Of a stretch of 39,305 nucleotides of DNA, positions 29,778 through 38,147 are shown piece after piece. The translations under genes were made by a program, and so were the position numbers. The DNA lies in the NCBI GenBank assembly GCA_934097015.1, contig CAKONF010000009.1:1-39305 (forward strand), in the 5' to 3' direction. This stretch comes from an uncultured Bacilli bacterium. GTDB taxonomy: Bacteria > Bacillota_I > Bacilli_A > RF39 > UBA660. The number at the start of each line of letters is the position of its first letter. The stretch's first letter is position 1. The notes beneath the pieces were generated by a model, which did not search any database, was not told where the DNA came from, and was given only the letters and a program-made list of their open reading frames with translations.

Positions 29778-32261
29778 AAAATCATTTATGAAATCATCAA
29801 TTGTCATTTCTTTGATTTCTTCTTTATTTTCTTCTATAGTAGGTTCTATAACTTTTTCATCTATTAAAGTTAATCCATTATTAAGTGAAACATTTTTAAT
29901 AGTATTTTTTGATATTGTACTACCAGTGCTTATTTCATCCATTATTGGAATATCTGTATTTTTTATTTCATTTATTTCATCACTAATTAGAAGTATACTA
30001 TCATTTTTGTTTGTAATAAAAGCATTTATTATTTCATAGTTTGTTGATTTTACTTTTTTTATCAATGTACTTCCTCTTTTAGCACGTGATAAACTATTTA
30101 GTTCTGTTATTTTTATACGTTTTGCCGTATTTTTATTAGTAAATAGTGTTATATATTCATCAGTAGTATAATATGTTAGGCCTGATATTACTTCATCATC
30201 TTTTAAATTTATTCCTTTAACACCACTTGCTTTAGTTCCAGATAATGGTATTTCATTTATATCATAATTTAGATAATATCCAGTTTTTGTGATGATAATA
30301 TTTTTTTCTTTTGATATTTCTGCAGATACAACTAAATCGTTATCTTTTAATTTCATTGCAGTATATGTTTTACTCGTTCTACTAACAATAAAATCTTGTA
30401 ATTTAGTTCTTTTTACCATACCATTTTTAGAATATAGTACTATATCAAGATTCTTATTTCCGTCTGTTATTATAAATGATTTTACTACGTTATCATCTGG
30501 ATGTATACTAACATAATTACTAACATGTTTTCCTAAATCTTTCCATTTTGTACTTAATATTTCATGTATTGGCAAGAATATATAATTTCCCATACTAGTA
30601 ATTATTAGAAGTTTATTTAAAGTAGTAGTATCAAACATGTCTATTATATAATCACCCGGTTTTAAACCTGTTTCTTCATCACTTGAAGAGTATGATTTTT
30701 TGCTTACTTTTTTAAGATATCCATCATGAGTTAATACTACTATAACATTTTCTTTTATAATTAAATCATTGGCGTCTATTTTTATTTCACTCATTGTTTC
30801 ATTTATTTGTGTTTTTCTTGGAATTGCATATTCTTTTTTTATTGCATTTAATTCTTTTTTTATTACGCTATCTAATTTTTTTGGATTAGATAGTATTTCA
30901 TTTAGTAATTCTATTGCTTGTCTTAATTTTTCTAATTTTTCTTCTAAAACAACAACATCAAAGTTTGTTAATCTATATAATTGTAAATCTAGGATTGCAG
31001 TTGCTTGATCTTGTGTGAAATCAAATTCACTAACTAAGTTATCTCTTGCATCGCCTTTATTTTTACTTTTTCTAATACATGCAATTACTTCATCTAATAT
31101 ACTAAGAGCTTTAACAAGACCTTCTAGTGTATGAATTTCTTTTTTAGCTGTTGCCAAATCAAATTCACTTCTTAGTTTGATAACTTCTCTTTGATGTGCA
31201 ATATAAGCATCAAGTATAGGTATAATTCCTAATAATTTTGGTCTTCTATTTACAATAGTAACCATATTATAATTATAGTTTGCTTGTAAATCAGTATTTT
31301 TTAATAAGTAATTTAGTACTAAGTTTTTATCTGCTCCGCTTTTTAAATCGATAACAATTCTTATATTAGAGTCTTTATCTGATTCATCTCTAACTTCACT
31401 TATACCATCTATTTTTTTATCTAGTCTAATATCATCAATTTTTTTTACTAATAGTTGTTTGTTTACTTCGAATGGTATTTCTGATACAACTATTTGTTCT
31501 TTACCTTTATTCTTTTCAAATTCACATTTACTTGATACTACAACTTTTCCACGTCCTTTAGTAAATGCTTCTTTAATTCCATCTATTCCTTCAACAATTC
31601 CTCCTGTTGGAAAATCTGGCCCTTTTACTATTTCCATTATATCTTCTAGTGTACTATTTGGTTTTTCAATACGTAATATGGTTGCATCAATTATTTCTCC
31701 TAAATTGTGTGGTGGTATATTTGTTGCATATCCAGCACTTATTCCAGTTGTTCCATTTACTAAAAGATTTGGAAATTTTGCTGGTAATACAGTTGGTTCC
31801 ATTAAAGTATCACTATAATTTGGAGCCATCATTACGGTATTTTTATCAATATCACGTAAAAGTTCTTCAGTTATTTTAGCAAGTCTTGTTTCTGTATAAC
31901 GATATGCTGCTGGACCGTCTCCATCTATTGAACCGTTATTACCATCTATTTCTACAAGAATATGATTTTGTTTCCAGTCTTGACTCATTCTAACCATTGC
32001 TTCATATACCGATGAATCTCCATGTGGATGATATTTACCTAATACAATACCAACTGCATTAGCACATTTTTTAAATTGTTTATCATATGTATTATGATCT
32101 TTATACATTGCATATATAATTCTTCTTTGAACTGGTTTTAAACCATCTCTAACGTCTGGTATTGCTCTATCTTGTATTATATATTTAGAGTATCTAGCAA
32201 AACGTTCTTCCATTATTTCTTCTAAACTATATTCATGTATTTTATTTAATATGTTTTCCAT
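29769..32261 (-). CDS. parC: DNA topoisomerase IV subunit A
   Basis: 830 residues, within the ParC range. It breaks and rejoins DNA to unlink daughter chromosomes, together with ParE (not in the window). Visible are the winged-helix DNA gate (RAIPDVRDGLKPVQRRIIYA), the quinolone-determining region GKYHPHGDSSVYEAMVRM with Ser and Glu at the usual sensitive positions, and the catalytic Tyr in GPAAYRYTETRL. The C-terminal beta-pinwheel has poorly conserved blades (MVKRTKLQDF, AKRIKITELN). No clear GyrA box (QRRGGKG) is seen, favouring ParC over GyrA. The C-terminal end is acidic. It lies near the replication terminus, where decatenation is completed, but this may be coincidence. Confidence 0.9.
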   Translation of the reverse strand: MENILNKIHEYSLEEIMEERFARYSKYIIQDRAIPDVRDGLKPVQRRIIYAMYKDHNTYDKQFKKCANAVGIVLGKYHPHGDSSVYEAMVRMSQDWKQNHILVEIDGNNGSIDGDGPAAYRYTETRLAKITEELLRDIDKNTVMMAPNYSDTLMEPTVLPAKFPNLLVNGTTGISAGYATNIPPHNLGEIIDATILRIEKPNSTLEDIMEIVKGPDFPTGGIVEGIDGIKEAFTKGRGKVVVSSKCEFEKNKGKEQIVVSEIPFEVNKQLLVKKIDDIRLDKKIDGISEVRDESDKDSNIRIVIDLKSGADKNLVLNYLLKNTDLQANYNYNMVTIVNRRPKLLGIIPILDAYIAHQREVIKLRSEFDLATAKKEIHTLEGLVKALSILDEVIACIRKSKNKGDARDNLVSEFDFTQDQATAILDLQLYRLTNFDVVVLEEKLEKLRQAIELLNEILSNPKKLDSVIKKELNAIKKEYAIPRKTQINETMSEIKIDANDLIIKENVIVVLTHDGYLKKVSKKSYSSSDEETGLKPGDYIIDMFDTTTLNKLLIITSMGNYIFLPIHEILSTKWKDLGKHVSNYVSIHPDDNVVKSFIITDGNKNLDIVLYSKNGMVKRTKLQDFIVSRTSKTYTAMKLKDNDLVVSAEISKEKNIIITKTGYYLNYDINEIPLSGTKASGVKGINLKDDEVISGLTYYTTDEYITLFTNKNTAKRIKITELNSLSRAKRGSTLIKKVKSTNYEIINAFITNKNDSILLISDEINEIKNTDIPIMDEISTGSTISKNTIKNVSLNNGLTLIDEKVIEPTIEENKEEIKEMTIDDFINDFKL

Positions 32262-32281
32262 ACATTCACATCCTAATATTT

Positions 32282-32309
32282 ATTTTATCAAATTTTGTTT
32301 ATTTTACAA
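32282..32309 (-). promoter_or_regulatory. parC promoter
   Basis: Minus-strand TTGTAA (32309-32304), a 16-base spacer and extended -10 TGATAAAAT ending at 32282. Confidence 0.5.
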
Positions 32310-32311
32310 AG

Positions 32312-32338
32312 AAAAATTGACAATAATTAGTCAATTTT
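32312..32338 (-). terminator. leuS terminator
   Basis: AAAATTGAC (32313-32321) pairs with GTCAATTTT (32330-32338) around an eight-base loop; on the minus strand TTTTT follows. Confidence 0.85.
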
Positions 32339-32345
32339 ATCTATT

Positions 32346-34739
32346 TTATTTAACTACAATATTTACAATACGTTTTTTAATAACGATAGTTTTTATTATT
32401 TCTTTACCATCAATATTTCTTTTTACGTTATCGTTATCAAGTGCTAATTTTATCATTTCATCTTCTGTTGTATTATTATTTACTTTAATTGAACCTCTTA
32501 ATTTGCCATTCACTTGAACCCCTATTTCAATTTCATCATCAACTATTTTTGTCTCATCATATGTAGGCCATGATGAATATGCTATAGTTTCGTTATGTCC
32601 TAATTTATTCCATAATTCTTCTGTTATAAATGGTGCTACTGGATTTAATAATTTTAAGAATCCTTCTGCATATTCTTTTGGGAAAATATTTTCTTTATAA
32701 ACTGCATTTATGAATATCATCATCTGACTTATAGCAGTATTTATACTTAATTTTTCATAGTCTTCAGTAATTTTCTTTATTGTTTGATTATATAGTTTTT
32801 CTAATCTATTATTTGATTCATCTTTTATTCTATTTTCTTCTGTATACAATCTCCAAATTCTATCTAAGAATTTTTTTGCTCCTTCTACTCCATTATTATT
32901 CCATGGTTTATCTGCTTCTAATGGTCCCATAAACATTTCGTATAATCTTAATGTATCTGCACCGTATTTATCAACTATATCACATGGGTTTATTGAATAC
33001 TGAGGATATCTTTTACCCATTTTAATTCCATTTGATCCTAATATCATACCTTGATGAACTAATTTTTTAAATGGTTCTTTTACACTAACTAAACCTTTGT
33101 CATATAGATAATTGTTCCACATTCTAGAATATAATAAATGTCCTACTGCATGTTCTGGACCGCCAACATATAAGTCTACTGGCATCCAATGTTCAATTAA
33201 TTTTTTATCAGCAAATGTTTCATTATTTTTAGGATCAATATATCTTAAATAATACCAACTAGATCCAGCTGAACCTGGCATTGTTGATGTTTCTCTTTTT
33301 CCTTTTTTACCATCTATTTCTACATTGACCCAATCAGTTGCTGCATCAAGTGGACTTGCTCCTGTTTTTGATGGAGAATAATTAATTAATTCTGGTAAGA
33401 TTAAAGGAAGGTCTTTATCACTTAATACTCCAATTGTTCCATCTTCATAATGAATAATTGGTATAGGTTCTCCCCAATATCTTTGACGAGCAAAAATCCA
33501 TTCTCTTAATCTATAATTAATTTTCTTTTTACCAATTTTATTATCCTCTAAATATTTTATCATTTCTTTTATTGATGTTTCTTTATCAAGTCCGTTTAAA
33601 AATCCAGAATTAACATGTAAGCCATCTCCTGTATAGGCACATTCATCAATATTACCACCATCAATAACTTCTATTATTGGTATATTGAATTTTTTTGCAA
33701 ATTCATAATCTCTATCATCATGTGCGGGGACAGCCATAATTGCTCCAGTTCCGTAGCTTGATAAAACATAATCACTTATCCATATTGGAATCTCTTTATT
33801 ATTTACTGGATTTATTGCGTAAGCACCTGTAAATACTCCAGTTTTTTCTTTATTTAATTCAGTTCTTTCTAAATCAGATTTTGTAACACATAATTCCTTA
33901 TATTTTTTTACTTCTTCTAATTTATCATTTGTAGTTATTTTATCTACTAATTCATGTTCTGGTGCTAATACACAGTATGTTGCTCCAAACAATGTATCAC
34001 ATCTTGTAGTAAATACAGTAAAGTCAAAATCAGTATCTTTTATTTTGAAAATAACGTGTGCTCCTTCACTTTTTCCTATCCAATTTCTTTGTATTTCTTT
34101 TGTTGAATTAGGCCAATCTATCTCATCTAATCCTTTTAATAATTTTTCTGCATATGCTGGTATATCTATAACCCATTGTTTCATATTTTTTCTAACAACT
34201 GGATATCCACCACGTTCACTTTTACCATCAATTACTTCGTCATTTGCTAAAACTGTTCCTAATTCTTCACACCAGTTAACTGGCATTTCAATTAATTTTG
34301 CTAATCCATCATTATATAAATTTTTAAATATCCATTGAGTCCATTTATAAAAGTCTGGATCACTAGTTGATATTTCTCTATCCCAATCATATGAAAAACC
34401 TAACATTTTTAATTGTTTTCTAAATGTATTTATATTTTCTTTTGTAAATATACTTGGATGATTTCCTGTTTTTATTGCATATTGTTCTGCTGGTAATCCA
34501 AAAGAGTCAAATCCCATAGGATGTAATACATTAAATCCTTGCATTCTTTTCATTCTTGCTACTACATCTGTTGCTGTATATCCTTCAGGATGTCCAGCAT
34601 GTAATCCTACACCTGATGGATAAGGAAACATATCTAAAACATAATATTTTGGTTTTGAAAAATCATATATATCTGTTTTAAATATTTTATTTTTCTCCCA
34701 ATATTCTTGCCATTTCTTTTCTATTTCTTTAAAATTCAT
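32346..34739 (-). CDS. leuS: Leucyl-tRNA synthetase
   Basis: 797 residues, normal for bacterial LeuRS. The HIGH-type motif is PYPSGVGLHAGHPEGY. The editing domain has FTTRCDTLFGATYCVLAPEH and GTGAIMAVPAHDDRDYEFA, followed by GSAGSSWYYLRYIDP. The KMSKS loop reads NGIKMGKRYPQYSINPCDIV, i.e. KMGKR, a departure from KMSKS. The C-terminal domain (VQVNGKLRGSI) is present. The gene starts two bases after the small membrane protein gene, and both lie under a leucine T-box. Confidence 0.97.
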   Translation of the reverse strand: MNFKEIEKKWQEYWEKNKIFKTDIYDFSKPKYYVLDMFPYPSGVGLHAGHPEGYTATDVVARMKRMQGFNVLHPMGFDSFGLPAEQYAIKTGNHPSIFTKENINTFRKQLKMLGFSYDWDREISTSDPDFYKWTQWIFKNLYNDGLAKLIEMPVNWCEELGTVLANDEVIDGKSERGGYPVVRKNMKQWVIDIPAYAEKLLKGLDEIDWPNSTKEIQRNWIGKSEGAHVIFKIKDTDFDFTVFTTRCDTLFGATYCVLAPEHELVDKITTNDKLEEVKKYKELCVTKSDLERTELNKEKTGVFTGAYAINPVNNKEIPIWISDYVLSSYGTGAIMAVPAHDDRDYEFAKKFNIPIIEVIDGGNIDECAYTGDGLHVNSGFLNGLDKETSIKEMIKYLEDNKIGKKKINYRLREWIFARQRYWGEPIPIIHYEDGTIGVLSDKDLPLILPELINYSPSKTGASPLDAATDWVNVEIDGKKGKRETSTMPGSAGSSWYYLRYIDPKNNETFADKKLIEHWMPVDLYVGGPEHAVGHLLYSRMWNNYLYDKGLVSVKEPFKKLVHQGMILGSNGIKMGKRYPQYSINPCDIVDKYGADTLRLYEMFMGPLEADKPWNNNGVEGAKKFLDRIWRLYTEENRIKDESNNRLEKLYNQTIKKITEDYEKLSINTAISQMMIFINAVYKENIFPKEYAEGFLKLLNPVAPFITEELWNKLGHNETIAYSSWPTYDETKIVDDEIEIGVQVNGKLRGSIKVNNNTTEDEMIKLALDNDNVKRNIDGKEIIKTIVIKKRIVNIVVK

Positions 34740-34741
34740 AA

Positions 34742-35086
34742 TTATCTATCCTTTCTTGTTATAATTCTTCCTATTATTTCATAAAAACTAAATATTAAAC
34801 CTAAGAGGACTACAAATCCTAATAACATAGTAATTATATAATTCCATTTAGGTAAACTAACAATAGTAGCTGTTAAACTTATTATTAGTGGATCAATAAT
34901 AGTAATTACTAATCCAATTTTTTTAGGGTTAAAATCACTATTCTTTAAATTAAATCTTATTTTTAAAAATTCAATTTGCATACTAGATAATATTCTTTTT
35001 TTCTTTAAACCTATTATATAAAATAATATTAAATATAATATAAATATTATTACATATGATATTGTAAATAGTATTATTGATTCCAT
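34742..35086 (-). CDS. Three-helix membrane protein in the leuS operon
   Basis: 114 residues: a first helix (IILFTISYVIIFILYLILFY), a basic loop (GLKKKRILSSMQIEFLKIRF), a second helix around KIGLVITIIDPLIISLTATI, a third around ITMLLGFVVLLGLIFSFYEI, and a basic tail. Family not recognised. GGAGG precedes the ATG. It is the first gene behind the T-box, so it is induced by leucine starvation; a transport or envelope role is possible but unproven. Confidence 0.7.
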   Translation of the reverse strand: MESIILFTISYVIIFILYLILFYIIGLKKKRILSSMQIEFLKIRFNLKNSDFNPKKIGLVITIIDPLIISLTATIVSLPKWNYIITMLLGFVVLLGLIFSFYEIIGRIITRKDR

Positions 35087-35096
35087 ATATCCTCCA

Positions 35097-35284
35097 AAAT
35101 AAAAAGATGGTATCCAAAGGACGAATTATATTCGTGGTACCACCTTATTTTATACTCTAAATTTATAAAGGAATTACCCTATTACATCCAAAAGCAAGTT
35201 CATAAATATATTATAATTAATTTTCACCAACCATTAACTCTCTTAGTATAATAATATTTATTACTACTCTTTTTTCATTTGCTT
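35097..35284 (-). promoter_or_regulatory. T-box riboswitch, leucine-specific
   Basis: The T-box sequence AAGGTGGTACCACG lies at about 35146-35133, with TGGT able to pair with a tRNA ending ACCA. GGTGGTA (35145-35139) can alternatively pair with TACCATC (35114-35108) followed by TTTTT, making the terminator. The stem I region includes AGAGAGTTAATGGTTGGTG. The specifier loop reads GAACTTGC with codon CTT (Leu) at 35198-35196, matching leuS downstream. Uncharged leucine tRNA should stabilise the antiterminator and switch the operon on. Confidence 0.88.
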
Positions 35285-35290
35285 AAATCA

Positions 35291-35319
35291 ATTATATAAA
35301 AAATTATTATTTTATTCAA
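35291..35319 (-). promoter_or_regulatory. Promoter of the T-box/leuS operon
   Basis: Minus-strand TTGAAT (35319-35314), a 17-base spacer and TATAAT (35296-35291). The -35 overlaps the stop codon of the gene upstream. Confidence 0.7.
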
Positions 35320-36817
35320 TAGTATCTTTTATATTTTTTAATGTTTTTGTTAATTTTATTTGAGACATTTCTCTATTTAAATCATTTTCTATTATAAAAT
35401 TTTTGAATGATTTTAAATTTAATCTCTCTAGTTCTGCTTTATCTTCCTTAGTTGATTTTTTATTTGTTTCATCTTTAAGTATATCTAAAAATTGTTTTAG
35501 TTTGATTGCGCTAAAAAAATTCCATTGTGAATAATACATTATGGTACATAGTATACGTAAATTAAATGGATAGTTTTTGTAATAATATTCTTTTTTTCTA
35601 ACATTGTATAAAGCTTTTAAATATATTGTAGCATCTATACGTCTATTAAATAATTCTTTGAATTTTAAAATAGTTTTTCTATCTTCTTCATTTATATTAT
35701 AATTTTCTCTAATATTTCCAAATTTTATTATATCTTCTTTAAATATTAAACGTGAAATTGTATTTATACTATTAATTTTAAAACTAGTAGATCTATCTTT
35801 ATTTAATAAAGTACAATCACATATCTCATTTAAACTATCTTCTTCAAATGCTGTAATGTCTAGAGTTGCATCTATAAAAGTATTTTTAGATAATTCATTA
35901 AATTCTTTGTATGTTATTGCAAAACATAGATATCTATTTAAATAATTATCATTTTCAATACTCTTTGAATCAGTAGTAGAATCAAAATAATATAAACCAT
36001 TAATATTATATTTATCATCTTTTATGTATGCTAAATTAATTGCATGACCACTTCTTTTATTATCTTTAGACATTAAAATATATTCAATACAAGGTATATT
36101 TAATTGGTTTAATATTGTTTTATAAATTCTAGAATATCCTAAGCATACTATTTTATTTCCAAGTAATACTTCTGTTAAATCTCTTGATTTTGTTTTATCT
36201 TCGTTTATATTTTCAAATTTATATACTCTTTTTCTAACTAAATCATAAGCATACATAGCTTCTTCAAATGGTGATAGATTCATACTTTTAATTTCTTTTA
36301 CGTAGTCATTTATAATACCCATGCATTTTGTAAATACATTAATATTAACTATAGTATCATTTCCATTTACATGTGAATATATATTATCGTATTCTTTAAA
36401 ATTATCCATTAATTTTTTATATTCTTCAAGATTAAATTCTAGACGTTGTGGTAATAATATTTTTTTATCTTTTAAATTATTTTTGATAATATATTCTTTA
36501 ATTTCTTCATAATTTTTTTCTATTTTGATATATTGAGCATTTTTTATAAAATATAATATTTCTTCATCACTATATTTTTTTAATTTTTCAATAATTTTTA
36601 TTGATTCCTCACACATTTCTTTATCCATATTAGCATTTTCTAAAGCTTCATCTATGGCTTTTCTTATTTCTTCTACATTATTAATGCAACTTTCATATGA
36701 TTTATTACATAAATTATGTAGAGTTAATATAATTTCATCATCTAAACCGACCATTATATTATAATCATTAAATCCCTCATAAATTTCATCATCATTAATT
36801 TCTATAGTAAATTCCAT
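35312..36817 (-). CDS. Transglutaminase-like cysteine peptidase-fold protein
   Basis: 501 residues. A transglutaminase-like core spans about 185-290: SPFEEAMYAYDLVRKRVYKF, then C225 in NKIVCLGYSRIYKTIL, H258 in RSGHAINLAYI and D279 in YYFDSTTD, a full Cys-His-Asp triad. Flanking regions (1-180, 300-501) are helical and not recognised. There is no signal peptide or membrane helix, so it appears cytosolic, unlike most bacterial transglutaminase-like proteins. It could be a peptidase, a crosslinker or a peptide N-glycanase-like enzyme. A palindrome overlaps its promoter. The ribosome binding site is AGGGGGAA. Confidence 0.78.
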   Translation of the reverse strand: MEFTIEINDDEIYEGFNDYNIMVGLDDEIILTLHNLCNKSYESCINNVEEIRKAIDEALENANMDKEMCEESIKIIEKLKKYSDEEILYFIKNAQYIKIEKNYEEIKEYIIKNNLKDKKILLPQRLEFNLEEYKKLMDNFKEYDNIYSHVNGNDTIVNINVFTKCMGIINDYVKEIKSMNLSPFEEAMYAYDLVRKRVYKFENINEDKTKSRDLTEVLLGNKIVCLGYSRIYKTILNQLNIPCIEYILMSKDNKRSGHAINLAYIKDDKYNINGLYYFDSTTDSKSIENDNYLNRYLCFAITYKEFNELSKNTFIDATLDITAFEEDSLNEICDCTLLNKDRSTSFKINSINTISRLIFKEDIIKFGNIRENYNINEEDRKTILKFKELFNRRIDATIYLKALYNVRKKEYYYKNYPFNLRILCTIMYYSQWNFFSAIKLKQFLDILKDETNKKSTKEDKAELERLNLKSFKNFIIENDLNREMSQIKLTKTLKNIKDTIE

Positions 36818-36844
36818 TACAAATTCCCCCTAAAATGTTATTGT

Positions 36845-36877
36845 ATTTTAACACTTTTATATTTTGTTGTCAACAAA
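36845..36877 (-). promoter_or_regulatory. Promoter with a palindromic operator-like site
   Basis: Minus-strand TTGACA (36873-36868), a 17-base spacer and TAAAAT (36850-36845). The -35 is embedded in a palindrome, TTTGTTG-A-CAACAAA (36863-36877), which would suit a dimeric repressor. Confidence 0.65.
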
Positions 36878-36893
36878 TGTAAAGTTTTATAAG

Positions 36894-36913
36894 AAAAAAG
36901 CACTATTGTGCTT
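36894..36913 (-). terminator. Terminator of the small HTH gene
   Basis: AAGCAC (36898-36903) pairs with GTGCTT (36908-36913) around TATT; on the minus strand a T6 run follows. The stop codon TAG is in the hairpin. Confidence 0.85.
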
Positions 36914-37103
36914 CATCTTCGTATTTTTTAATCCATCTTCTAACAGTTGCTGGGTAAGTATTATATTTTCTTGCAGTTGGTTTAACGCCTCTTATTTTAG
37001 CTTCTTTTACCATTTTTCTTCTTATTTTATCTTTTTCTTCTTTTGTTTTGTTTGCATACATATCATCTTTTTTAACATTATATAATTTATATTCAGTTGA
37101 CAT
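36903..37103 (-). CDS. Small helix-turn-helix protein
   Basis: 66 residues: a basic N-terminal region (KEEKDKIRRKMVKEAKIRGV) followed by KPTARKYNTYPATVRRWIKK, a helix-turn-helix of the transposase (IS3/Psq-like) type. No transposase catalytic part or inverted repeats lie around it, so it is a stand-alone regulator or domesticated remnant. ATG 37103 is preferred: GAGGAGATG lies ahead of it, while the ORF's longer start (37160) overlaps a terminator. A TATAAT lies on the minus strand upstream. Confidence 0.7.
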   Translation of the reverse strand: MSTEYKLYNVKKDDMYANKTKEEKDKIRRKMVKEAKIRGVKPTARKYNTYPATVRRWIKKYEDEAQ

Positions 37104-37146
37104 AAAACACCATCTCCTCGTTAGCATTATAACATATTTAATAAAA

Positions 37147-37179
37147 AAATAAAGCCACATTTTAACGTAAGCTTTATTT
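37147..37179 (-). terminator. Terminator of the E2-like acyltransferase gene
   Basis: AAATAAAGC (37147-37155) pairs with GCTTTATTT (37171-37179); a T-run follows on the minus strand. The stop codon lies in the stem. Confidence 0.75.
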
Positions 37180-38022
37180 TTTTACTTCTACTTTATTAGA
37201 ACATTCGTCATCTAATAATTCAGGGTTGTTAAGAATATATTCTAAAACTTTCAATGATTTTACAAAATAATATCCATCTGCAACTCTTTCATCTAAATTA
37301 ACACCAAATTCACATAGTTTTCTAATCTCTTTTTTACCATCAATAATTACTTCTTCATCTAAAATTTTACCAATAGTTATTAAACCAGAACATATTCCAA
37401 AATTTGTAATATTATGATATATTGCATTACAATCTATAGATCCGAGATTAGATACTATAACACTGCTATAATATAGATTATCACTTACTAATTTTGCTGG
37501 TAATATTCCTAATTTATCACATAATTTAAGCAAACCAACTACCGGAATTCTAATTATATTGGGTAGTTTAGCTAAAACTGTAATTGCATTATTAGCTCCT
37601 TTTTTATTATAATCTTTATGTTTATCTCTAATTTTACTTATTTTTTTATTTATTTTTTCTGATATTGTATTTATATTATCATTATCATCTATTGGTACTA
37701 AAACCATAACTTCTTCGCTTTTGTCATCAAAAGACATTTTTGCAACGAATGAAATAACTATTTTATTATGTTCATACACATGTCTTTTTCTTACATAATA
37801 GTTTAATTTTGGCCTAGTATAATATACTTTAGCAATAGCTGTCATAAATGCATGAAAAAATGTTATATCTTTGTTTTCTTTTTTCTTTTTTTCCATATAT
37901 TTAACTAAATTCGTTACATCTATTTTTTGATTTATATAAACATCACTATCACATCTATCTGGTTTTATATCAATCATTATCTGATTTAATCCTGTTATAT
38001 TTTTTACTCTTCTATCTTTCAT
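37174..38022 (-). CDS. Stand-alone E2/CAT-fold acyltransferase-like protein
   Basis: 282 residues with the catalytic-domain fold of 2-oxoacid dehydrogenase E2 (chloramphenicol-acetyltransferase clan): KIDVTNLVKYMEKKKKENKD, FFHAFMTAIAKVYYTRPKLN, SVIVSNLGSIDC, GLITIGKI and the last block FGVNLDERVADGYYFVKSLK. In E2 the last block reads DHRVxDG with a catalytic His. Here that His is Glu245 (DERVADG), so the classical mechanism is missing. There is no lipoyl or E1/E3-binding domain and no E1/E3 genes nearby. Start ATG 38022 follows AGGTGAT. It may be a non-catalytic or repurposed relative. Confidence 0.75.
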   Translation of the reverse strand: MKDRRVKNITGLNQIMIDIKPDRCDSDVYINQKIDVTNLVKYMEKKKKENKDITFFHAFMTAIAKVYYTRPKLNYYVRKRHVYEHNKIVISFVAKMSFDDKSEEVMVLVPIDDNDNINTISEKINKKISKIRDKHKDYNKKGANNAITVLAKLPNIIRIPVVGLLKLCDKLGILPAKLVSDNLYYSSVIVSNLGSIDCNAIYHNITNFGICSGLITIGKILDEEVIIDGKKEIRKLCEFGVNLDERVADGYYFVKSLKVLEYILNNPELLDDECSNKVEVKK

Positions 38023-38122
38023 CTTTATCACCTAAAAAAATTATATCATATACATAAAAAAAACGATAGAATAAATCTATTGTTTTAGGTTATTTGATTT
38101 GGTAATAGTTTTTATATTTTAT

Positions 38123-38147
38123 AAAAAAGAAAGAATTTTATCTTTCT
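38123..38147 (-). terminator. Terminator of the Hint-domain protein gene
   Basis: AGAAAG (38128-38133) pairs with CTTTCT (38142-38147); a T-run follows on the minus strand. The stop codon is in the loop. A second weaker hairpin (about 38057-38083) follows before the next gene. Confidence 0.6.

Noticed and set aside
36903..37160. Insertion sequence at the small HTH gene
   Set aside because: No catalytic transposase part, no inverted repeats or target duplication seen around it.
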